Shown here: positions 46,121 through 55,500 of the stretch, in pieces
Position numbering within the stretch: position 1 is the first letter of the stretch
Layout: every line of letters begins with the position of its first letter
NCBI GenBank assembly: GCA_023391625.1
Contig: JAEWAN010000034.1
Span: 744,001 to 808,000, forward strand
Source of the DNA: Bacteroidota bacterium
GTDB taxonomy: Bacteria > Bacteroidota > Bacteroidia > Bacteroidales > Paludibacteraceae
DNA length: 64,000 nt
Direction of reading: 5' to 3'
Made by a program: the position numbers and the translations under genes
Notes under the pieces: generated by a model
Database searches by the model: none
What the model was told of the DNA's origin: nothing
What the model saw: the letters and a program-made list of their open reading frames with translations, nothing else

Positions 46121-46138
46121 TTCTGCATCGGCAAGTAA
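46121..46138 (+). repeat. attR: island attachment site
   Basis: TTCTGCATCGGCAAGTAA, third copy of the mnmE-end sequence (Phe-Cys-Ile-Gly-Lys-stop). Sequence beyond it is the presumed original downstream flank of mnmE. Confidence 0.85.
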
Positions 46139-46210
46139 ATGGTGATTACCAAGGATTAGCATATATCATCAACAACTATTAAGATGTTCATTTTGAGTGC
46201 CTTTCTTTTT

Positions 46211-46248
46211 AGCCCTATAAATGATAGTTATCGTTTATAGGGCTTTTT
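46211..46248 (+). terminator. Rho-independent terminator, probably originally of mnmE
   Basis: AGCCCTATAAA (46211-46221) pairs with TTTATAGGGCT (46234-46244), followed by TTTT. It lies 73 bases after attR, the place expected for the mnmE terminator before island insertion. Confidence 0.8.
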
Positions 46249-46499
46249 CAACTCACTTTTGTACCTCATTTGTTACTCTCTTGTTACTAACCGAAAATCG
46301 TTGGAAAGACACATACCACACTATTATTACAAAATCCTTGTAACCGAATATAACAATTACAAAAATTATCAAACACTCCGTTTGAAGTGCATAAAAGACA
46401 ATTCCTATCCCAATTATACACTAATACTGAAAAATTTGGATATATAATGCGCTTTTTTTGACCAAGGTGGAGATTTTCCTCTCCTTTTCTCTTGAGGCT

Positions 46500-46523
46500 G
46501 ATAAATCAGAATTTAGAGGCGAT
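46500..46523 (+). repeat. hsdS inversion site 1 (24 bp)
   Basis: GATAAATCAGAATTTA followed by GAGGCGAT, plus orientation. It is identical in inverted orientation to 49533-49556. Confidence 0.75.
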
Positions 46524-47235
46524 GGCGAAGCAACTCTATGACTATTGGTTTGTACAGTTTGATTTTCCAAATGAAGAGGGCAAACCGTACAAGTCAAGCG
46601 GTGGGGAAATGGTATGGGATGAGAAGTTGAGAAAAGATATACCAAAGTCTTGGGAAGTAAAATCTCTCAATAGTTGGCTTGAAATCAAGTCGGGGTTTCC
46701 TTTCAAATCTGAAACATACAAACCATTAGGACGCTACAAGATTATCACCATTAAGAATGTTCAAAATGGTGAGCTCATAACATCTGGTTGCGATTATGTT
46801 GACGAGATTCCGAGTCGTGCAAAAAATTATATATCTCTCCAAATTGGAGACAGATTGATTTCGTTAACTGGAAATTGTGGAAGGTTGTGTATTGTATGTG
46901 AAGAAAATCTATTATTAAATCAGCGTGTAGGGATGTTGTATTGTGACACAATGTATTTGGAATATTTTTACAATTTCCTTAATAGTAGTGCGATGCGAAC
47001 AGTGGTTGATAATCTGGCAAATGGTGCAGCACAAGCAAATCTAAGTCCTGTCGAACTATGTAAAACAAACTGTTTTATTCCGCCCATAGATATACTATTG
47101 TCGTATAATGGAAAAGCGAATGTTATTCGTAAGGCTATTGTACAAAATAATCAAGAAATATCTCAGTTAACTAAACAGCGTGACGAACTTTTACCACTCC
47201 TGATAAATGGTCAAGTGTCAGTAAATTCCGACTGA
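46500..47235 (+). pseudogene. hsdS: Silent hsdS cassette (central region + TRD2)
   Basis: No start codon: the frame opens at the conserved INQNLEAMAKQLYDYWFVQFDFP spacer and runs through a complete second TRD (WEVKSLNSWLEIKSGFPFKSETY ... NGAAQANLSPVELCKTNCFIPP) to the conserved end LTKQRDELLPLLINGQVSVNSD. It is a donor half-gene. The 24 bases at 46500-46523 recur inverted at 49533-49556 in the expressed hsdS; inversion would place this TRD2 in frame behind the expressed TRD1. Confidence 0.85.
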
Positions 47236-47302
47236 CGTCGGCATTTACGGCTACGCCTCGGCAAAACTCAAACTTCGTTTGGCTTTGCACTCGGCTTGCA
47301 CG

Positions 47303-47316
47303 TAAATTCTGATTTA
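47303..47316 (-). repeat. hsdS inversion site 2 (14-bp core)
   Basis: TAAATTCTGATTTA, the inverted core, at the 3' border of the silent TRD2 cassette just upstream of the recombinase gene. Confidence 0.6.
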
Positions 47317-47340
47317 GCAGTCCCTTATATTGTGTATATT

Positions 47341-48354
47341 ATGGACAAAAATATCAGAATTATGAAAGAAAACATCATTCAGGCAATAGTTGCGGAGATG
47401 CAGCGTGACTTGGATTGCCGACAAATGGCACGGCTTAAAGCAGTGCTTACATCAGAGCTGCATAACGTTGATATTATCGAGAAAGAAGATTGTGTCAACC
47501 AACAGATACAAGAAAATGAGCATCTTCTAAACTCTTTTATATCAGCAAAGAAAATAGAAGGGTGTTCAGATAAGACATTAGCATACTACCGTAATACCAT
47601 TGAACGATTGTTGGTTATGCTTTCTGTGGCTATATGTCATATTACCACATCAGATATTCGCACCTATCTATCCGATTATCAAGAAGAACATCAGTCCAGC
47701 AAAGTGACCATTGATAATATGAGGCGCATCTTTTCCAGCTTCTTTGCATGGCTGGAAGACGAAGATTATATCGCCAAAAGCCCTGTTAGACGCATCCACA
47801 AGGTAAAGACTGATTCACTTGTAAAAGAGGTACTTTCTGACGAACAATTAGAGCAACTCCGGGACAGTTGCACAAATAAACGAGACCTTGCCATTATAGA
47901 TTTTCTTTCATCCACAGGCATCCGTGTGGGTGAATTGGTAAAACTAAACCGTGAAGACATAGACTTCCATGAACGGCAGTGTGTGGTATTCGGAAAAGGC
48001 AACAAGGAACGTATTGTTTACTTCAATGCCCGAACAAAATTGCACCTGCAACAATACCTTAATAAACGTACAGATGAAAATCCGGCTTTATTCGTTTCCC
48101 TCCATTCGCCTCACACACGCCTTACGATTAGTGGTGTGGAAGTTAGAATCAGAAAGTTAGGACAAGCTCTTTCTATGCCCAAAGTTCATCCTCACAAGTT
48201 CCGTCGCACCCTTGCAACAATGGCTATTGACAAAGGTATGCCCATCGAACAGGTACAGCGATTGCTTGGTCATGTACGCATAGACACTACGCTACATTAT
48301 GCCATTGTAAACCAAAACAATGTAAAGTTGGCACATAAGAAGTACTTGGGGTAA
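47341..48354 (+). CDS. Tyrosine recombinase of the hsdS inversion locus
   Basis: 337 residues from ATG at 47341; a longer frame from 47296 would begin inside an hsdS-end repeat and is unlikely. An N-terminal SAM-like core-binding domain (LLNSFISAKKIEGCSDKTLAYYRNTIERLL) precedes the catalytic domain: Arg in SSTGIRVGELVKL, HPHKFRRTLAT (His-x-x-Arg), LLGHVRIDTTLHYA (His and the nucleophile Tyr). It lies between two silent hsdS halves, as in other Bacteroidales shuffling type I RM loci, and probably catalyses the hsdS inversions rather than moving the islands. Confidence 0.92.
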   Translation: MDKNIRIMKENIIQAIVAEMQRDLDCRQMARLKAVLTSELHNVDIIEKEDCVNQQIQENEHLLNSFISAKKIEGCSDKTLAYYRNTIERLLVMLSVAICHITTSDIRTYLSDYQEEHQSSKVTIDNMRRIFSSFFAWLEDEDYIAKSPVRRIHKVKTDSLVKEVLSDEQLEQLRDSCTNKRDLAIIDFLSSTGIRVGELVKLNREDIDFHERQCVVFGKGNKERIVYFNARTKLHLQQYLNKRTDENPALFVSLHSPHTRLTISGVEVRIRKLGQALSMPKVHPHKFRRTLATMAIDKGMPIEQVQRLLGHVRIDTTLHYAIVNQNNVKLAHKKYLG

Positions 48355-48385
48355 ACAATCGTGCTGGATTCTGCCTAAAAACGCG

Positions 48386-48411
48386 TAACTTTGCATCTAA
48401 AATAGATGCAA
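48386..48411 (+). promoter_or_regulatory. Promoter and palindrome at silent hsdS 5' half
   Basis: TAACTTTG (48386-48393) is an exact -7 box, and TTGCATCTAAAATAGATGCAA (48391-48411) is a palindrome over the predicted transcription start. This gives the plus-strand hsdS half its own start signals. Confidence 0.5.
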
Positions 48412-49014
48412 ATGGAAAAATTTAATTTGGGAGACATTGCCACTGTTGAAATCAGTGGAGTTGATAAGAAAATGACAGACGGAGAAAAAGAAATCCGCCT
48501 CTGTAACTTCGTTGATGTTTATTACAACTGGGCTATCACCACAACTCAGTATAACAGTTTTATGCTTGCTACTGCTCGTCCCAATGAGATTTCTAAGTTC
48601 CAACTGAAAAAGGGGCAAGTTGCATTAACAAAGGACAGTGAAACTCGTAATGATATTGGTATTTCCACTTATATTGCAGATGATTTTGAGGATGTTATAT
48701 TGGGCTATCACTGCGCTCTAATTTCTCCAAACAAAGATGTTTTAGATGGACGCTATCTTAACGCACTTCTACATACTGACTACGCAAAAAAATATTTCGC
48801 TTGCAATGCCTCAGGAAGCGGGCAACGCTATGCGTTATCCGTAGAAGCACTCAATTCCTTTCCTGTCCCAGTAATTCCATTGCATGAACAGAAACAAATC
48901 GGTGAAATATTTTCTGCATTAGACAAAAAGATTGAACTCAATCGTCAGATAAATCAGAATTTACCGACACTTGACCGTTCATTAGAAGCGGTAAGAGTTC
49001 ATCACGCAGCCTAG
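48406..49014 (+). pseudogene. hsdS: hsdS 5' half (TRD1 + start of spacer), plus strand
   Basis: ATG at 48406 (or 48412, MEKFNLGDIATVEIS). A complete TRD1 ending SGSGQRYALSVEALNSFPVPVIPLHEQKQIGEIFSALDKKIELNRQINQN, then the frame enters the antisense of the opposing hsdS tail (PTLDRSLEAVRVHHAA-stop). It overlaps the minus-strand hsdS by 77 bases. Flipping the 48948-49556 segment would fuse it in frame to the second TRD, giving a full plus-strand hsdS that ends VNSDLSLG. Confidence 0.85.
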
Positions 49015-50092
49015 TCAACTCTTCTATTTGAGTCTTATTCTGCTTTATCTTCTCAATAAGCGGATAAGTTATATTTGCAAAAGCTTTAAGTGTAGAAGCG
49101 TTTGGATATGGTATTTCTATTGAGGCAAGACTTGGCAATGTCAATTGCTGTTGTATAGAACCGTCATTTCTAAATTTTATTCTATTAAAAATCTGATGTA
49201 AATACACATCGCCTCCAATATCATTCGGTGTTACTGCAAGTAATCTGATTATTGGAACATAGCCACCGTTTCGCATTGTGCAATATCCGATAGTCCCTCT
49301 TGCAGCAACAGTAATTCCACGTTTAAGAATTGTAGGTTCTTTTGTATAACCATATAAGCCTTCATTGTCGGTGCCATTTGAATATATTGGTATTTGGCAA
49401 TCTTTTGTTTTATACTTAGACCATTCTTGAGGACAGTCACCACCGGCTTTTATTGAGGCAATATCGCCAATAAACCTTTTGGGTAGCGTTTCTGTATTTG
49501 ATAAGAATTTGTAGTCCATTACATCTGCTATTATCGCCTCTAAATTCTGATTTATCGCTCGGTTAAACTCAATTTTGCGATCAAAACAACGAAGCAATTT
49601 GCCAATACGTTTCTGCTCAGTTAATTCAGGAATCCATACAATGCAATCCTTGATTTTATCTGGTGAAGTATGGCGAATTTTCGTTTGTTGAGCAGCAGCA
49701 CTTAATTGTTGCTTCACAAGATTAGAGGATATAAGATAGTAAGCAAAATTCTTGTCTAACAAATTCTCTTTGCAAACAATCTTTGCTACATCCTGGCTTT
49801 GAATATATTTACCGCTTTCGGGAATAATAGCGGTAGAGCCAAGCAAACCAATAGCTTGTTCTGTTAAAGGGGTGATAATATCCCCTTCCTCCATTAAAAA
49901 CTCAGATTTGAAGTCACCGATATAATAAAGATTGTCTTTTGATTTATTCTCCTTAAAACAATTATTCTGATAGTCAAAGTTTCCACAAGTCAGACGAACG
50001 TATTCACCCTCAGTGGAAAAAAACTCACCACTGAGACTTGCACCTCTTGTAACATCAAGAATTTCTCCCAATTTATATCTCGTCAATTTCAT
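48938..50092 (-). CDS. hsdS: Expressed type I specificity subunit HsdS
   Basis: 384 residues with two TRDs. TRD1 (~1-165) starts KLTRYKLGEILDVTRGASLSGEF, TRD2 (~200-345) RFIGDIASIKAGGDCPQEW. The conserved spacers are EQKRIGKLLRCFDRKIEFNRAINQNLEAI (~160-187) and LTRLRDELLPLLMNGQVSVNSD. It confers DNA specificity on the HsdM/HsdR proteins encoded upstream on the same strand. Its TRD2 is bordered by inverted 16-base sites (48948-48963, 49541-49556), so both its second half and its partner can switch. The end overlaps the opposing silent half. Confidence 0.93.
   Translation of the reverse strand: MKLTRYKLGEILDVTRGASLSGEFFSTEGEYVRLTCGNFDYQNNCFKENKSKDNLYYIGDFKSEFLMEEGDIITPLTEQAIGLLGSTAIIPESGKYIQSQDVAKIVCKENLLDKNFAYYLISSNLVKQQLSAAAQQTKIRHTSPDKIKDCIVWIPELTEQKRIGKLLRCFDRKIEFNRAINQNLEAIIADVMDYKFLSNTETLPKRFIGDIASIKAGGDCPQEWSKYKTKDCQIPIYSNGTDNEGLYGYTKEPTILKRGITVAARGTIGYCTMRNGGYVPIIRLLAVTPNDIGGDVYLHQIFNRIKFRNDGSIQQQLTLPSLASIEIPYPNASTLKAFANITYPLIEKIKQNKTQIEELTRLRDELLPLLMNGQVSVNSDLSDD
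48948..48963 (+). repeat. hsdS inversion site 3 (16 bp)
   Basis: GATAAATCAGAATTTA, plus orientation, at the junction between the plus-strand TRD1 half and the 3' end of the opposing hsdS. Confidence 0.75.
49533..49556 (-). repeat. hsdS inversion site 4 (24 bp, inverted)
   Basis: ATCGCCTCTAAATTCTGATTTATC, the reverse complement of 46500-46523, inside the central spacer of the expressed hsdS; its inner 16 bases are the reverse complement of 48948-48963. Confidence 0.75.
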
Positions 50093-50174
50093 AATAATCT
50101 ATTTGCTTTCTAAGATATACTTCAATTTGATCTTCTAGAAATTTTAAAATAAATTCTCGACTATTCTTTTCCAT
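50073..50174 (-). CDS. Possible small ORF overlapping hsdS start
   Basis: 33 codons (MEKNSREFILKFLEDQIEVY...) ending 20 bases inside hsdS, with a helical, charged composition. Short ORFs between hsdM and hsdS are common; this one may serve translational coupling or be a remnant. Low confidence. Confidence 0.3.
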   Translation of the reverse strand: MEKNSREFILKFLEDQIEVYLRKQIDYYEIDEI

Positions 50175-50409
50175 TTCTTTCTGTTCAATGGTAGATAACG
50201 TTTTTTTCACTCCTTTTTTATGGAGAGTGATTATGCAAGCCTCTCATGCAAATCCTTTTCTGATATAACCTGATTTTTTGCTCCAAATAAATCATCAAGA
50301 GCAATACTTGCCAAATATATGCAACTATTAGATTTTAAAATCATAGTAATTACATATTTATTTTATCGCAATCAATCATTTAAATCAATATTACTTTCGT
50401 CCGCAATAA
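50175..50409. other. Spacer between rhuM remnant and small ORF
   Basis: No gene supported. A 37-codon minus-strand frame (50231-50344, MILKSNSCIYLASIALDDLF...) has no family resemblance. Confidence 0.3.
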
Positions 50410-50784
50410 TTACTCATTCAACATTCCTCTAACCTGTTTATCGAAGTATGAATCTATCCTTTATGCACTTTATTGAAAATATCGTATTCGCTTTCAGCCT
50501 TTGACTTGACTTGTGATGCAGATATACACTCTTTGTCGGGAAGAGTTCTATAATCATTAAATATGAAGAACTTATTTACGCTAGCGACAAACTACTCCAT
50601 TGTGAAAGCGTTTTAACGCTCTATTTGGATTTCGATATAGTCGAAATAAAAAGTGACCGCATGCTCCAATTGATGGATTTTCCTTTCCAGCAAATAGTTC
50701 CTAACTCTGAAACATCTGATTTCAATATACGCCCATCAGACGCATCCTTCCATGTGATTAAACCATGTGTTCTTTAGTATGATC
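50410..50784 (-). pseudogene. Remnant of RhuM-family gene
   Basis: Minus-strand fragments in several frames: a coiled segment (LLERKIHQLEHAVTFYF), then FVASVNKFFIFNDYRTLPDKECISASQVKSKAESEYDIFNK, then after a one-base shift RIDSYFDKQVRGMLNE-stop at 50410. The order matches the C-terminal half of RhuM-type proteins, which often sit between hsdM and hsdS in type I loci. The DNA-binding N-terminal part is missing and stops interrupt the frame, so it is a decayed accessory gene. Confidence 0.6.
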
Positions 50785-50800
50785 TACCTTTGCAAAGATA
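50785..50800. promoter_or_regulatory. Back-to-back -7 boxes
   Basis: TACCTTTGCAAAGATA reads as TACCTTTG on the plus strand and TATCTTTG on the minus strand. The minus-strand box could drive the rhuM remnant and hsdS separately from hsdM. No clear -33 elements. Confidence 0.4.
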
Positions 50801-50899
50801 ATTTTAACAGCCGTTTATTCTGTAAGGACATAATGGAAACAGTTCTGTATCATACCCTCCTCTTCATCGGGAAGACTATATAGTAAAGACTGTATTTCA

Positions 50900-52561
50900 T
50901 TACTCATTATTTCCTACATTTACGTTGAACTGTAAAGCATCTAACTGTTTCATAATTTCCGCTTCCAATCGATGGCTCTCTGCAAATTGTTGTGCCAATG
51001 CCTGCTTGTACTCTGTCATGCGCTTATTAAACTCTTCTTCGGTAATATCCACATAATCAATTTTGATGTCGAAATATTGTCCAGCAGAGAGAGAATATCC
51101 CTTTTCCTTTATTTCATCGTATGAAACAGCTACTGAAAAATCGTCTACAGCTTCTTTACGTTGGAATGTACCGACAATCTTTTCTATCTCATCATCATTC
51201 AGACGGACCTTTTTCAGTCCATTTGCATCCTTGTATTCTTCACCCAATTTGCTGGCATCAATCAAGATTACCTTGTCGGCTGTAGCGGATTTATCAAAGA
51301 ACAACACGCTGACATTCGTACCAGTATTGGCAAACACATTGCTTGGCATGGAGACACAACCATACACGATTTTGTCATCTACAATTTTATGAAGAATTTT
51401 ATTTTCAATGCCACTTTTAGCCGTTATAAAGCCTGTCGGAATAACAATAGCTCCCTTTCCCGTCTTTTTTAACGAATTGATAACATGCTGGATAAAGCAA
51501 GTATATATTGCCATTGATTCCTTCTTTTTGGCTGGCACATTTGGTACTCCAGCCCAAAAACGAGCAGGCATAGCTGCAATCTTCTCTCTAGTATCAGAGA
51601 AGTCCATCTTGAAAGGCGGATTGCTTACTACAAAATCAAATTGACGCAATTGTTGTCCGTCATCACTCTTATGATATGGGCTTACAAGGGTATCTCCTTG
51701 AATAGCATTGTCGAGCGAAGACACAAGACCGTTAAGCAACAGATTTAACTTCAACATTTTATTGCTTCGCTGGGATATATCCTGCGAAAAGATAGTACAA
51801 CGGTCTTCACCTATTTGGTGACTGAGTGCCATTAAAAGCGTACCTGTTCCTGCCGAGGGGTCGTAACACTCCATACTATGCAAGTCGGCATGGTCGCCGA
51901 CAAGTAAACGTGCCATAATGGTGGCTATGGCATGAGGGGTATAATATTCCGCATACTTGCCTCCTCCGGCCGTGTTGTAGTCCTTAATCAAGTATTCAAA
52001 GATACTAGAGAAGAAATCGTAGTTTTGTGCAAACGCCTCTTCAAAAGAGAAGTTCACGAGTTTATCTACCAAAGCACGGGCGAATGGCGCACGTTGCGCC
52101 GTATCAGTCACAAATGGAGTTAACGCCTCAAACAAAGGAATCTTTGTATTAGCTGTAGTCTGCGTGGAAAATATATCCGCATTTTGCTCTGCTATATCTG
52201 TCATGGTAGAATCAAAGATGGTATCAAAATCACCTTTTCCCTGTTGATTCCAAAGATTGGCTATCAAATGATAAGGTTCAAGCATCGGAACATCCGGCGA
52301 AATGGCACTCTGAATAAGCATACGTTCATCATCAGAAAGATTCTCGTATTCCGTTTCCCATTTTACATTCCCTGTCAGTTTCTTGGCAATATCGCTTTTC
52401 GCATTCTTCAGTTCATAACCAAACTTATCATTCAAGAATTTATAGAGAAATACCTGAGTAATAATTTTATATTCGTTTCCATCGTTACCCATGCCGTATG
52501 ACTGGCAGGTGGCTTTTAGACCATCGATGAGCTTTAATGTTTTTTCTTTAATGTCAGACAT
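50900..52561 (-). CDS. hsdM: Type I restriction-modification methylase HsdM
   Basis: 553 residues. An N-terminal helical HsdM_N domain (LKLIDGLKATCQSYGMGNDGNEYKII) precedes an N6-adenine methylase domain: GGKYAEYYTPHAIATIMARL, SAM-binding CYDPSAGTGTLLMAL (~229-243), catalytic NPPF (~313-316) and a coiled C-terminus. It methylates adenine in the bipartite sites chosen by HsdS. The hsdR stop is 5 bases upstream, so they are one operon. An ~800-base gap with a rhuM remnant separates it from hsdS. Confidence 0.95.
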   Translation of the reverse strand: MSDIKEKTLKLIDGLKATCQSYGMGNDGNEYKIITQVFLYKFLNDKFGYELKNAKSDIAKKLTGNVKWETEYENLSDDERMLIQSAISPDVPMLEPYHLIANLWNQQGKGDFDTIFDSTMTDIAEQNADIFSTQTTANTKIPLFEALTPFVTDTAQRAPFARALVDKLVNFSFEEAFAQNYDFFSSIFEYLIKDYNTAGGGKYAEYYTPHAIATIMARLLVGDHADLHSMECYDPSAGTGTLLMALSHQIGEDRCTIFSQDISQRSNKMLKLNLLLNGLVSSLDNAIQGDTLVSPYHKSDDGQQLRQFDFVVSNPPFKMDFSDTREKIAAMPARFWAGVPNVPAKKKESMAIYTCFIQHVINSLKKTGKGAIVIPTGFITAKSGIENKILHKIVDDKIVYGCVSMPSNVFANTGTNVSVLFFDKSATADKVILIDASKLGEEYKDANGLKKVRLNDDEIEKIVGTFQRKEAVDDFSVAVSYDEIKEKGYSLSAGQYFDIKIDYVDITEEEFNKRMTEYKQALAQQFAESHRLEAEIMKQLDALQFNVNVGNNE

Positions 52562-52566
52562 AATCT

Positions 52567-55500
52567 TTATGCAATGCCATAAGAGGCGTTATATTGGTTA
52601 ATATATTGTTGTGAGATACGTGTTTGAATAAATTTATAATCATCCATTTCCGGTTTAATCTGAGGAAAATGATACAAACAACCATTGATGAGTGACATAA
52701 CCGTGCGACCAAAATAGGCATCCTTTTTCAGAATATCATTACGGTCATACACTTTGGCATCTACGTCCTCTTTTATTATATTGAGTATAGCTGCTATCTC
52801 TTCATCAAGGAAAGAGAACATCGGTTTCTGCCCTTTCTCCTTCCTCTGTTTGTTCATCTCACGTATGCGCTTGTGTACCCGGGCATATTTTTCGTCACCT
52901 TTGTACTTCTTCAGCAAAACATTGTTTCGTTTTTGTAAGTCTTGCAGACGACTGATGATTTCATCCAATGCTTGAGTTTCTTCATTGAACTTGGCTATCG
53001 TGTCAATCACAAAACCATGTTCCTTAAACCGTTCCATAAAGGCTTCACGCAACGAGATAAACTCCGGATCATCTTGATCAAAATTTTGCGTAAATGAAGT
53101 AATGGTACGCTGCCATTTTTCTTTTAGTTCTATTCCTCCTGATATTAAGTGCATTTCTTCCTGCCCAATTTTAGAGAAAGTAAACTCAATATCCATCATC
53201 GCTTCATTAATAAGTGTTTTTGTTTCATCACCTACACTAAAAGCTTCTTTTTGATTGATGATACCAATACGTCTTTGCACTTCAGACAGCAATTGAGGCA
53301 GCTTAGTAATTTCAAGTTTTGCAAATTGCTCTTTCATCTCATCATCACCAAATGTACGCACGATATTTGCCATATTCTTTGCAGTCTCCAGTGCATGCTT
53401 CAAGTCAAGAAGTATAGCTTTATCTTCCTCTGTTGAAATTTCAGAGGAAAACTCTTCAGCATTATCATAAGAATAATTGAATAGTGTTTGACGCACTTGT
53501 TTCATTTGGTTCAAAATTTCCTCCTTGCCCTCTATGACTTGGGTAAACGTGTCAGTAGCAGCAGATTCTCCTGTCTCATCCACGTCATTAAAACGATTCA
53601 GTTCTTGCAAATAAGCTTCGTTTGTTTCCTTGAAATTACGTTTGATGTCAGCAAAATCAATTACAAAGCCATAACGCATACCCGGATAAGGACGGTTCAC
53701 ACGGGTTATGGCCTGAAGCAAATTATGATCTTTTAATTTACGACCGAAATACAAACGCTTCAAACGAGGGGCATCAAAACCCGTCAAAAGCATATTATAG
53801 ACAATGAGAATATCAACTGTCATATTCTTCTTAAAATCATTAACTATCTGATTTCTAGTTTCTTTATCTTCTGTATCATAAAGAATGAGTCCGGCTTTTA
53901 GCGGACGATATTTTGATTCGTAGTCCACCACAAGTTCACCAACCACAAAAGAACCATCAGAAAGTTTTATCTTGATAGGCTTCGGCTGATATTTTTGCCA
54001 TTCCTCCTGGAATATATCATAAAGTCGCCTTGCCTGTTCGCTGGTTTCACAAATGACCATACCACCCAAAGTATCGTCACCCTGAATCTCGCGAAACTCT
54101 TTTAAGTCCGTCATAATATAGCGAGCCAACTCATTCACATAACTTGGATGCTCTATGATTTCCGATTTACGGATATCTTTCTTCTGTACCAATGTCTCCA
54201 ATTTGTCATATACGTTCGAAAGGCGTTCCTTATAAGAAGTTTCTATATCTTCGCGTATGATTTTTAACGTATATCCATCAGCAATGGACTTATCATAGTA
54301 ATAAGTGTGCAAGTAGTTTCCAAACACCTTGCAACTGGCACGTTCCTCTTTCAACAGCGGAGTACCCGTAAGTGCTATTTTTATCGCCTCTGTATCCGCA
54401 TCAAAAAGATTAGCAAGAAAACAGCCACCGGGTTTATACCCACGGTGTGCCTCGTCTAAAATGAAAATGCGTTGAAGATTGGTGGCATAATCGCTAATGC
54501 GTACTTTTTCCTTATCTTCTGCAAAGCGTTGTATGTTTACGACCGTGATTTCCGCTTGACCGCTAACTCCTTGTTGAGCTTGGTTGTTACGAAATTGTTC
54601 CATCAATTCAGCTCTTGAATTAGCTGTTGTAATCATCAATCCACGTGCCTCAAACTCTTGTGTAGCTTGTTCCAGCAAATCAAGACGGTCAACTATAAAA
54701 TAGAATTTAGCAACCTTATTCTGTTTGGAATAAAAGTCGTTTAGAATATAAGTTAGATAATAAGACAAAGCCGTTTTTCCACTACCCTGCGTATGCCAAA
54801 CAACACCTGATCGCACACCCTCTGCCAGTTTTTGACGAATAGCCAACGAAGCAAACAGCTGTTGGTACCGCATGATATGTTTTTGGTCGGTAGATTCAAT
54901 TTTTCCATCCACCTCACGTTCCATCCTAACGTATGCTATACCATATTTAATGATATATAGCAAGCGTTCGGGCGAACACATTGATGTCAAAATTCTATTG
55001 GTGGGAGTATTGAAGCCGAGATTGGTTTGGTATTCTGGGCTTGTATGGATGACTTGACAGTTGTAATCGGACAATATTTGTTTTTCCACTGTCTTATCTA
55101 TGTCTTTATAGGGATAATCACGATGGAAAGGTGCAATTTTCTGACCGCTTAAATTTTCTTCGCGGAAACAATTGAAAGGGGAATAAGAACGTGCACCAGT
55201 ACAATAGAAAGCCCCTTGTATAGGTACAATGCCGCCAAGTGTATCATATTCCATATTATTACTGAATATCATTAATTGCGTGATATTGATGAAACGGCGG
55301 AATTTTTTGTTAGGGAAACGTTCTTTGTTCATTCGTGTGCTCTCCGCCAACATTCCTCCATGATTGTTGGGTTTCTTCACTTCAACAAAACAAAGTGGCA
55401 AACCGTTTACAAACAAAGTGATGTCCGGTCGGAACTCGTCCTGTCCGTTCTTGCAGGTAAATTCGGCTGTGAAATGGAAAGTATTATTCCCTATATTATC

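Larger units (their letters stand above)
34041..46138 (+). mobile_element. Genomic island B, tandem with island A
   Basis: Runs from the att copy ending at 34040 to the one at 46121-46138. Its left end (TTTTGTCCCCC 141 bases from att) and right end match island A. Cargo: AbiEi-like gene, MBL + trypsin-STAND pair, IS256-family insertion, DUF262 remnant, two small unknowns and a DUF4143 ATPase. No integrase is present. Confidence 0.8.

Noticed and set aside
47236..47302. Hairpin-like repeat (CTCGGCAAAACTCAAAC...) as an attC or small RNA
   Set aside because: Only a weak bulged stem can be drawn; at most a poor terminator between the hsdS cassette and the recombinase.
47296..47340. Earlier start of the tyrosine recombinase
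   Set aside because: The first 15 codons come from an hsdS-end repeat (HVNSDLAVP); the ATG at 47341 begins recombinase-like sequence.
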